48,924 bases of DNA from an uncultured Eubacterium sp. (lineage in GTDB: Bacteria; Bacillota; Clostridia; Lachnospirales; Lachnospiraceae), in contig CAMDYG010000020.1 of NCBI GenBank assembly GCA_945910225.1, positions 1 to 48,924 of the forward strand, written 5' to 3'. Positions within the stretch are counted from its first letter, which is position 1. Every line of letters starts with the position of its first letter. The position numbers and the translations under genes were made by a program. The notes under the pieces were generated by a model. It was not told the origin of the DNA, did no database searches, and saw nothing but the letters and a program-made list of their open reading frames with translations. This document shows positions 42,584 through 48,924 of this stretch, in pieces.

Positions 42584-43891
42584 TCAGCTTTCAAGAACTT
42601 CTTCAATATTCTTAAGGATTTCTTCTTTATTAAAAGGCTTGGTTATAAAACGGGCAGCTCCATTCTTAAGAGCTTCTATAACCTTATTCTGTTGACCGGC
42701 AGCAGTTATCATAATAACCTTGGCATTAGGATCATAAGACTTAATCTCTTTAAGTGCCTCTGTTCCGTCCATATTAGGCATAGTAATGTCAAGAGTGATT
42801 ATATCAGGATAGTGAGTCTTGTAAGCAAGAACACCTTCAAGTCCATCTGTAGCTTCTGCAAGTACGGCGTAACCATCTTCCTCAAGGATATCTCTTAAAA
42901 TCTTGCGTGACATACCTGAATCATCAACAATTACAATAGTTCCTTTACTGTCAAGTGTTACTTCACCACCAGCTTTTGCCATAATCTTTCTTACAACAGG
43001 CATATTGCCAGGTATTACATTATCAGATGCTGATATATACAGTAATACTTCACTATCATGGATATGGATAGGAAGAACATAAGCATCACCTTTGGCAAAC
43101 TGATTCTCGTAAGCAAACTGTGGTGTGATTTCAAGCTTACTTCCTTTTTTAGAAAGAGCTGTGGCAAAAAGTCCGCTAATGCAATTGGTAAATTCTCCAA
43201 CAGCATCGTATACCTCAATTCCTAACATAGAAACATTGCTTCTGGCAAAACCATTGGCAATATCAATAATAGCCTGTGATTCGCCAGCAGATGCAAATCC
43301 TATTATTACATCAAGATCTCCCGCTAATCTCTGACCAGCCAGACATCTGTATTCAAGCTGTGATATGTGTCTGATCTTATCAATATAGAAATCAGATGTT
43401 ACGAATCGTTCAATATTAGCTAATGCAAGGCGGCAGATATCTGTTACATAAGACTTTGAAGAAAATGCAAAGATTGGTACAACCTGCTCTAAATCATCAT
43501 TCTTCAGACCATCCATATCGTCATCAGTAAAACCTAGTTCTTTCTGGAAATCTTTAAGTAATTCATCGATTTTAGCTGCAGTTATATTAGCAGTTTCAAA
43601 CATAACTGATAGGAATATTGCATAAGCACTTCCCTGTTTATTAAGAAGCATATTTAACTGCTCTTCAGACATGTAACCTTCACCAACAGCTATTTCACCA
43701 AATCGGGCATCTTTAGTTGTCTGCAGATGGTTAATTTCATCAGCCTGACTTTCTGTAATTATACCATCGGCTACAGCAAGAACGCCAAGTCTGGCTCTTG
43801 AGTCAGAAAGCTTCTCCATAATAGAATTATAAGAAGCAGTGTCCAGAACATCTTTTTCAATTAAGTATTTACCAAATAATTGACAAAACAT
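42584..43891 (-). CDS. Three-domain signalling protein: MshEN-like N-terminus, CheX-like domain, receiver
   Basis: A 435-residue cytoplasmic protein. Residues 1-90 look like MshEN/GspE-N repeats (GKYLIEKDVLDTASYNSIME, ARLGVLAVADGIITESQADE, FGEIAVGEGYMSEEQLNMLL), a fold that binds c-di-GMP in other proteins. A CheX-like domain follows (IIGFASAGESQAIIDIANGF ... DAVGEFTNCISGLFATALSK, with the Glu-x-x-Asn pair). The C-terminus is a CheY-like receiver (IVIVDDSGMSRKILRDILEE, phospho-Asp in DIITLDITMPNMDG, MITAAGQ, FITKPFN). The ATG at 43891 has AGGAGG upstream; a longer start at 43909 is unlikely. It may join chemotaxis output to phosphorylation. The EAL enzyme at 16348 is a possible c-di-GMP link. 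Confidence 0.8.
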   Translation of the reverse strand: MFCQLFGKYLIEKDVLDTASYNSIMEKLSDSRARLGVLAVADGIITESQADEINHLQTTKDARFGEIAVGEGYMSEEQLNMLLNKQGSAYAIFLSVMFETANITAAKIDELLKDFQKELGFTDDDMDGLKNDDLEQVVPIFAFSSKSYVTDICRLALANIERFVTSDFYIDKIRHISQLEYRCLAGQRLAGDLDVIIGFASAGESQAIIDIANGFARSNVSMLGIEVYDAVGEFTNCISGLFATALSKKGSKLEITPQFAYENQFAKGDAYVLPIHIHDSEVLLYISASDNVIPGNMPVVRKIMAKAGGEVTLDSKGTIVIVDDSGMSRKILRDILEEDGYAVLAEATDGLEGVLAYKTHYPDIITLDITMPNMDGTEALKEIKSYDPNAKVIMITAAGQQNKVIEALKNGAARFITKPFNKEEILKNIEEVLES

Positions 43892-43967
43892 TATTTTCCT
43901 CCTACACATTCACGATTAATATATTATGTATATATTCTATCAGCATTGAGTGATTATGTAAAGAAAA

Positions 43968-43996
43968 TAACTGCCCGTACGAATACGGACAGTTAT
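43968..43996 (-). terminator. Terminator after metY
   Basis: On the minus strand TAACTGTCCGTA and TACGGGCAGTTA pair (one mismatch) and are followed by TTTTC. It lies about 45 bases past the metY stop. Confidence 0.85.
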
Positions 43997-44041
43997 CTCC
44001 TGATGTAAATATATTATACCGAAAAGGATTCTTATGGCATA

Positions 44042-45352
44042 TTACTGTAAAGCCTTGAATGCTTCGTCAAGATCTTCAATGATATCATCGATATTCTCTG
44101 TACCAATTGAAAGTCTGATTGTGTTAGGCTTGATTCCCTGATCAAGAAGCTCAGCTTCGTTGCACTCTGAATGAGTTGTGCTTGCTGGGTGGATTGCTAA
44201 TGACTTAACATCGGCAACATTTGCAAGAAGTGAGAATAATTCAAGGTTATCAATGAACTTCTGTGCCTCAGCAGCGCCGCCCTTGATTTCAAATGTGAAG
44301 ATTGAACCACCACCATTAGGGAAGTACTTCTTATAAAGAGCCTGCTGTTCTTCGTTAGTAGAGATTGAAGGATGGTTTACCTTCTCAACTAATGGCTGGT
44401 CTTTTAAGTACTGAACAACCTTTAATGCGTTCTCTACATGTCTCTCAACTCTGAGTGATAATGTTTCAAGTCCCTGAAGGAAGATGAATGAATGAATTGG
44501 AGAAATTGTAGCTCCTGTATCACGAAGAAGGATAGCTCTGATATATGTAACGAATGCAGCAGGTGCTGTGTCCTTAGCAAAGCTTACACCATGATAAGAT
44601 ACATTTGGCTCAACAAGCCATGGGAACTTATCAGCAGCTCCAACCCAGTCGAACTTACCACTATCAACAATTACACCACCAAGAGTTGTTCCATGTCCAC
44701 CGATGAACTTAGTAGCTGAATGAACAACAATATCTGCACCATACTCGATAGGTCTTACAAGGTAAGGTGTTGCAAATGTATTATCAACAACAAGTGGAAT
44801 GTTGTGTGCATGTGCAATCTTAGCTATTCTTTCGATATCAACTACCTCTGAGTTAGGATTTCCAAGTGTCTCAATCTGAACAGCCTTAGTATTTGGCTTG
44901 ATTGCAGCTTCGATAGCATCGTAATCAAATGGATCTACGAATGTAGCTTCAATTCCGTAATCTGGAAGTGTATGAGCAAGAAGGTTATATGTTCCACCAT
45001 AGATATTCTTGGCTGCTACAATGTGATCTCCTGCATGAGCAAGTGCCTGGAAAGCATAAGCTAAAGCTGCTGCACCAGAACCAACTGCAAGTGCTGCTAC
45101 ACCACCCTCAAGAGCTGCGATTCTCTTCTCGAATACATCTTCTGTTGGGTTAGTAAGACGTCCATAGATGTTACCTGCATCCTTAAGTCCAAATCTGTCA
45201 GCAGCATGCTGGCTGTTATGGAATACATATGATGATGTAAGATAAATAGGAACTGCTCTTGCATCTGTTACTGGATCAGGCTGTTCCTGTCCTACATGAA
45301 GCTGTAATGTTTCAAACTTTAAATTTCTTTCTGAGTAAGGTTTCTTTGCCAT
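44042..45352 (-). CDS. metY: O-acetylhomoserine aminocarboxypropyltransferase (sulfhydrylase)
   Basis: A PLP enzyme that forms homocysteine (or methionine) from O-acetylhomoserine and sulfide (or methanethiol). The PLP lysine is Lys215 in HSATKFIGGHG. Other blocks: LQLHVGQEQPDPVTDARAVP, YGRLTNPTEDVFEKRIAALE, the SGAAALAYAFQAL cofactor region and VDNTFATPYLVRP. The 436-residue length and the long insert between residues 220 and 260 are typical of MetY, as opposed to MetB or MetC. AAGGATGG lies about 10 bases upstream of the ATG. A promoter is visible 60 bases upstream. It is single, with its own terminator. Confidence 0.95.
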   Translation of the reverse strand: MAKKPYSERNLKFETLQLHVGQEQPDPVTDARAVPIYLTSSYVFHNSQHAADRFGLKDAGNIYGRLTNPTEDVFEKRIAALEGGVAALAVGSGAAALAYAFQALAHAGDHIVAAKNIYGGTYNLLAHTLPDYGIEATFVDPFDYDAIEAAIKPNTKAVQIETLGNPNSEVVDIERIAKIAHAHNIPLVVDNTFATPYLVRPIEYGADIVVHSATKFIGGHGTTLGGVIVDSGKFDWVGAADKFPWLVEPNVSYHGVSFAKDTAPAAFVTYIRAILLRDTGATISPIHSFIFLQGLETLSLRVERHVENALKVVQYLKDQPLVEKVNHPSISTNEEQQALYKKYFPNGGGSIFTFEIKGGAAEAQKFIDNLELFSLLANVADVKSLAIHPASTTHSECNEAELLDQGIKPNTIRLSIGTENIDDIIEDLDEAFKALQ

Positions 45353-45414
45353 AATTAAATACCATCCTTCTTAATTTATTTCAAAAAATGTATTGCTTTC
45401 TTGATGTTGATGAT

Positions 45415-45443
45415 AATATAAACACTTATCCCTACTATGTCAA
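45415..45443 (-). promoter_or_regulatory. Sigma-A promoter of metY
   Basis: On the minus strand: TTGACA (45443-45438), a 17-base spacer, TATATT (45420-45415). The -35 is flanked by CCTA...TAGG half-sites, which could be a binding site of a sulfur regulator, but this is weak. Confidence 0.8.
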
Positions 45444-45719
45444 TAGGTTTGTATGAAATTTTTAAAATTTTTTCATTAAAAAGATCATATTATTTGGGAA
45501 TTGGGCATTTACTGGGGATTGCGCTGAGTGTTTATTTTTCGGCAAGTGAAACCTACGAAAACCTGAATTGATAATAAAATAGTAGGCATTCTTATATGAA
45601 TTAATCATGAAATAAGTCGTAATTGTAAACGTATACATACTAAATTAAGAATTGGTTATATTTTAGTACGCAATACATGTAGATAATAATATATTTTACA
45701 TAGTAAAATATCGTTCCAA
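45444..45719. other. Intergenic stretch between the cysteine desulfurase and metY
   Basis: No gene, riboswitch or long hairpin was recognised in these 276 bases. They are AT-rich apart from a short GC-richer patch (about 45500-45550). I looked for an S-box (SAM-I) leader and a T-box and found neither. Confidence 0.5.
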
Positions 45720-46874
45720 TTAACCACGAAGCCGTGCAACAGCAGCTTTCAGAGCATCTACGGTATAGTCAGCGTCTTCTCTGGTTAAATCCTTATCTAT
45801 GCTTAATCTTAATGCACCTTTAGCTTCATCACTGCTTCGCCCAATGGCAAGAAGCACATGAGAAGGATCAATTGAGCCTGCAGCACACGCTGAACCGCTT
45901 GAGGCACATATTCCATTCATATCAAGCATAATAAGTAAAGAATCACCAGATATATCTTTAAAGCAGAAATGCATATTAGATGGAAGACGTTTGAGACTGT
46001 CAATCTCCGGACCATCAAAAGTAACATCAGGAATTTTACCAAGAATCCTGCTAACTATATAATTACGCATACCACTGATTGCCTGTGTGTCTTTATCAAG
46101 TGTACTTAAAGCAAGCTTTACTGCCTGTCCCATGCCGACAATGCCGGGGACATTGCTTGTGCCGGCGCGTCTTGCACGCTCCTGTGCTCCACCATGGATG
46201 AAAGGCTCTAACTTGGCAGAATTCTTCATGTACATGAACCCTATACCTTTAGGACCATGAAACTTGTGTGCACTTGCACTTAACAGGTCGATGTTCATCT
46301 CTGTGACATTAATTGGAACATGGCACATAGCCTGAACAGCGTCAGTGTGAAAAAGAATACCATGCTTGTGTGCAATCTCTCCTATTTCACGGACAGGCTC
46401 AATTGTTCCGATTTCATTGTTGGCAAACATAACACTTATAAGAATTGTTTTGTCAGTGATGGCATTCTCGATATCTTCTAATGAAACAAAGCCTTCGCTG
46501 TCAACATCAAGATAAGTTACCTCAAATCCATTCTTTTCAAGATATGCACATGTATTAAGAATTGCATGGTGCTCTATCTTAGTTGTTATAATGTGGTTGC
46601 CTTTATCTCTAAGTCCGAATGCAGCAGACTTTAAAGCCCAGTTATCGGATTCGCTTCCACCGCCTGTAAAATATATTTCATTGCTTTTAGAAGCACCAAT
46701 ACTTCCGGCTATAATCTCTCTTGCATCTTCAATAGCCATCTTGCTCTTCTGAGCAAAATTATATACAGAAGAAGGATTGCCATAATATTTAGTAAAGAAT
46801 GGAAGCATTGCTGATACAACTTCTGGTGCAGTTGATGTAGTTGCTGCGTTATCCATATATATAAGTTTTTCCAT
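45720..46874 (-). CDS. Cysteine desulfurase (NifS/IscS type)
   Basis: A PLP enzyme that takes sulfur from cysteine as a persulfide. Seen: start MEKLIYMDNAATTSTAPEVV, PLP lysine Lys204 in SASAHKFHGPKG, His in KIEHHAILNTC and the catalytic Cys330 in CASSGSACAAGS. Length (384) is normal for the IscS/NifS group. It lies 30 bases behind mnmA on the same strand, and MnmA needs persulfide sulfur from such an enzyme, so it is the likely sulfur donor for tRNA thiolation here. No iscU was seen in the window. Confidence 0.94.
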   Translation of the reverse strand: MEKLIYMDNAATTSTAPEVVSAMLPFFTKYYGNPSSVYNFAQKSKMAIEDAREIIAGSIGASKSNEIYFTGGGSESDNWALKSAAFGLRDKGNHIITTKIEHHAILNTCAYLEKNGFEVTYLDVDSEGFVSLEDIENAITDKTILISVMFANNEIGTIEPVREIGEIAHKHGILFHTDAVQAMCHVPINVTEMNIDLLSASAHKFHGPKGIGFMYMKNSAKLEPFIHGGAQERARRAGTSNVPGIVGMGQAVKLALSTLDKDTQAISGMRNYIVSRILGKIPDVTFDGPEIDSLKRLPSNMHFCFKDISGDSLLIMLDMNGICASSGSACAAGSIDPSHVLLAIGRSSDEAKGALRLSIDKDLTREDADYTVDALKAAVARLRG

Positions 46875-46904
46875 AATATTGTCCTTATTAATTAAATACT
46901 ATAA

Positions 46905-47972
46905 TTAAATAATAGTTCCGCCGCCAAGTACATTGTCTCCGTCATATAATACAAGCGCCTGACCCGGTGTTATGGCACGAACCGGCTCGTCAAATGTACA
47001 TTCAAGAGTATTCTCATCAAACATTCTTATAGTACACATAGAACCCTCATGGCTGTAACGTATTTTACCCTTGGCACGCATCTCACCTTCAAGTGAAGGT
47101 ATAGACATGAAATTAAGGTTGTTGGCATAAAGCTTAGGTGAGAATACATCTGAATTATCACCAATTACAACTTCGTTGGTTTCAGGGCGTATAGCCACAA
47201 CAAATGCCGGTTTTCCAAGAGCAAGTCCAAGACCTTTTCTCTGACCGACTGTATAGTGGATTATACCCTGATGTGTGCCGATTACATTGCCATTGACATC
47301 AACGAAATTGCCTGGAACAGAAGTATAGCCTGTTTCACGGGTTATAAAGCCTGCATAGTCATTATCAGGAATAAAGCATATTTCCATGCTGTCAGGCTTC
47401 TTGGCAACAGTAATACCAATCTTAGAAGCAATTTCACGAACCTGATCCTTAGTATAATCACCAATAGGAAGAAGTGTGTGTGATAACTGATCCTGTGTAA
47501 GATTATAAAGGGCGTAAGTCTGGTCTTTCTTGGCAGTTACTGAATTGCATATGGTGTATCTGCCATTAGGAAGCTGGTGGATTCTTGCGTAGTGTCCTGT
47601 TGCAATGTAATCAGCTCCTATTTCAAGACTTCTCCTAAGAAGAGACTCCCATTTTACATAGCGGTTGCAGGCAATACATGGATTAGGTGTGCGGCCTTTT
47701 TTATATTCGTCAACAAAATAGTCGATTACATTACATTTGAACTCATTCTTGAAATTCATTACATAATATGGAATGTCAAGCTGACCGGCAACACGTCTTG
47801 CATCGTCAACAGCACTGATACCGCAGCAGCCGTTCTCAGCGGCTTCTGTTGCATCGTCCTGCCATATCTGCATAGTCACACCTATTACATCATAGCCCTG
47901 TTCCTTTAATAGATAAGCGGCAACAGAGGAATCAACTCCCCCTGACATACCGACAACAACTTTCTTCTTCAT
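46905..47972 (-). CDS. mnmA: tRNA-specific 2-thiouridylase
   Basis: It adds sulfur to U34 of tRNA Lys, Glu and Gln. ATP-pyrophosphatase motif SGGVDSS at residues 10-16; the two catalytic cysteines fall at the E. coli positions, Cys102 in NPCIACNRYVKW and Cys199 in SMEICFIPDND. Also TGHYARIHQ, KDQTYALYNL and the C-terminal barrel. The frame is open from 47987, but the ATG at 47972 follows TTGGAG by 6 bases and starts at the family's N-terminus. It begins 11 bases behind the ThiE-HAD gene and precedes the desulfurase, forming a sulfur-transfer operon. Confidence 0.95.
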   Translation of the reverse strand: MKKKVVVGMSGGVDSSVAAYLLKEQGYDVIGVTMQIWQDDATEAAENGCCGISAVDDARRVAGQLDIPYYVMNFKNEFKCNVIDYFVDEYKKGRTPNPCIACNRYVKWESLLRRSLEIGADYIATGHYARIHQLPNGRYTICNSVTAKKDQTYALYNLTQDQLSHTLLPIGDYTKDQVREIASKIGITVAKKPDSMEICFIPDNDYAGFITRETGYTSVPGNFVDVNGNVIGTHQGIIHYTVGQRKGLGLALGKPAFVVAIRPETNEVVIGDNSDVFSPKLYANNLNFMSIPSLEGEMRAKGKIRYSHEGSMCTIRMFDENTLECTFDEPVRAITPGQALVLYDGDNVLGGGTII

Positions 47973-47983
47973 TATTACTCCAA

Positions 47984-48922
47984 TCAAATATTTTTTATAT
48001 CTCTTATTTCATCAGCAAGTGCGCAGATTTCGCTCCAATGCTTCTTAGAATCTTCATCATAGATTGCGCATATCTTAAATCCGCCCTGCTTGGCTGATTC
48101 AATGCCGTGAAGTACATCTTCGTATACCCATGTATCTTCCGGTTTAAAATGCATTTTTTCAGCGATAAGCTTGTAGCTTTCCGGATTCTTCTTATTATAC
48201 GGAATGTCATATACTGTAAAAATGTTGTTAAAACAGTCAGCTATTCCAAGACGGTTAAGTGCAGCATCAACACAGCCTCTGTCAGAGCTTGTAAATATGC
48301 ACATGTCAGAGCCTGCTTCATGCTCACGTCTGATTAATTCAAGCATGCCGTCTTTAGCCGGAATATCAGTGCTGTAATGCCTTGTCATAATATCAACGGC
48401 AGTCTGTCGCATAGTTGCTGCATCAGTGCTTATGCCTAATTCATCACGGAAATAAGCAGCACACTCATCAATGTCCATTACATAAGTACGCTCGTCAAAA
48501 TCATCAGGCAGCTTGTCAACATACTGCATGGCATATTCCTTGGAAACATTTCTCCAGTAAGGCATGGAATCAAGAATAGTTCCGTCCATGTCAAATATGA
48601 AATTCTTGTGATAGTTTAATACACTGCCTGTTTTTAAGTAAAGCTCTTTCGTTGCAAGTCCCGGATTATCAGCAGCAAATATAGCCGAAACAACGGCAAT
48701 TCCGTCAACACCAGTGCCTGCAAGCTCTATACAGTTGTCATAATCAATACCGCCGATTGCAACGACAGGGATATTAACCGAACCGGCAACCTCAATCAGT
48801 CGTTCACGGGGCATGTATACAGCGTCCTTCTTAGTGCTAGAGCCAAATACTGCTCCGGTGCCGATATAGTCTGCACCAAGTCTTTCGGCTTCTTTAGCCT
48901 GTTCTACTGTTTTGGCAGTCAT
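47984..48922 (-). CDS. Thiamine-phosphate synthase fused to a HAD phosphatase (5' end beyond the window)
   Basis: The visible part starts inside ThiE: VEQAKEAERLGADYIGTGAV, PVVAIGGIDYDNCIELAGTG and VDGIAVVSAIFAADNPGLAT. From about residue 105 a HAD hydrolase follows: motif I FIFDMDGTILDS, cap domain, motif II FTSSDRG, motif III Lys in KKNPESYKLIAEKM and motif IV YEDVLHGIES. ThiE makes thiamine monophosphate; the HAD part could hydrolyse it to thiamine, a step several bacteria need before pyrophosphorylation. The two domains are joined with no lost motif, so it looks like a true fusion. The first half of ThiE lies past the right edge. Confidence 0.85.
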   Translation of the reverse strand: MTAKTVEQAKEAERLGADYIGTGAVFGSSTKKDAVYMPRERLIEVAGSVNIPVVAIGGIDYDNCIELAGTGVDGIAVVSAIFAADNPGLATKELYLKTGSVLNYHKNFIFDMDGTILDSMPYWRNVSKEYAMQYVDKLPDDFDERTYVMDIDECAAYFRDELGISTDAATMRQTAVDIMTRHYSTDIPAKDGMLELIRREHEAGSDMCIFTSSDRGCVDAALNRLGIADCFNNIFTVYDIPYNKKNPESYKLIAEKMHFKPEDTWVYEDVLHGIESAKQGGFKICAIYDEDSKKHWSEICALADEIRDIKNI

Positions 48923-48924
48923 TC

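Noticed and set aside
45353-45719. Possible SAM riboswitch or T-box before metY
   Set aside because: No S-box or T-box signature could be found; only a standard promoter is visible.
47984-48922. ThiE-HAD as another deletion artefact
   Set aside because: Unlike the other fusions, no domain motif is missing at the joint, and both halves look complete within what is visible.
1-48924. CRISPR array, integrase or insertion sequence as cause of the deletions
   Set aside because: No spaced direct repeats, transposase or integrase motif were seen anywhere in the window.

Overview
The window looks like chromosomal DNA of a low-GC Gram-positive anaerobe of the Clostridia, most likely a Lachnospiraceae gut bacterium of the Lachnospira/Eubacterium eligens/Roseburia type. 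That placement is inferred from AT-rich sequence, strong GGAGG-type ribosome binding sites, a FeoA-FeoB fusion, a YolD-like/Y-family polymerase pair, a C_GCAxxG_C_C protein and a DUF6033-like protein. No rRNA, tRNA, CRISPR array, intact transposase or phage gene was seen.

Layout. 0-8.5 kb (+): the end of carB, a sodium-coupled symporter, a lipoprotein resembling a dead asparaginase, an SseB-like protein, CheX, a Y-family polymerase with its YolD partner, a MATE pump and a Cys-rich C_GCAxxG_C_C protein. 8.6-11.8 kb: an ABC ATPase plus FtsX-type permease behind a clear promoter and palindromic operator. 11.9-14.6 kb: a gene graveyard holding an HxlR regulator stub, a MATE C-terminus, an ABC exporter without Walker A or Walker B, a 115-bp imperfect palindrome, and a hybrid histidine kinase collapsed by internal deletions. 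14.8-17.1 kb: a MocR/GabR-type regulator whose PLP lysine is Arg, and an EAL protein.

17.3-21.0 kb: a ribose operon in ruins. The LacI-type regulator and rbsK are intact, rbsD has a stop at codon 4, and rbsA, rbsC and rbsB are collapsed into each other by deletions. 21.1-26.8 kb: feoAB behind a Fur-like box, a 2-hydroxyacid dehydrogenase whose start codon lies inside a 15-bp inverted repeat, an amidohydrolase pseudogene and a DUF1846 protein. 26.9-28.0 kb: broken HipA-like kinase remnants. 28.0-30.7 kb: a yybP-ykoY (Mn2+) riboswitch with promoter and terminator ahead of a CaCA-type cation antiporter, a GDT1/UPF0016 Mn exporter and an alpha/beta hydrolase.

30.8-38.6 kb: a DUF6033-like pair, a second gutted MATE gene, a Bcp peroxiredoxin, an FAD dehydrogenase, a GH25 lysozyme with a rhomboid protease, and a response regulator fused by deletion to a histidine-kinase ATPase domain. 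38.8-42.5 kb (+): an alr, TAXI binding lipoprotein, GltS symporter and small repeat protein operon. 42.6-48.9 kb (-): a three-domain CheX-REC protein, metY, and a sulfur-transfer group of ThiE-HAD fusion, mnmA and cysteine desulfurase.

The most striking overall signal is the number of genes (about nine loci) that have lost central, often catalytic, segments by internal deletion, frequently with the reading frame kept. The best regulatory finds are the Mn riboswitch, with explicit competing helices, and the start-codon hairpin at 23.5 kb.
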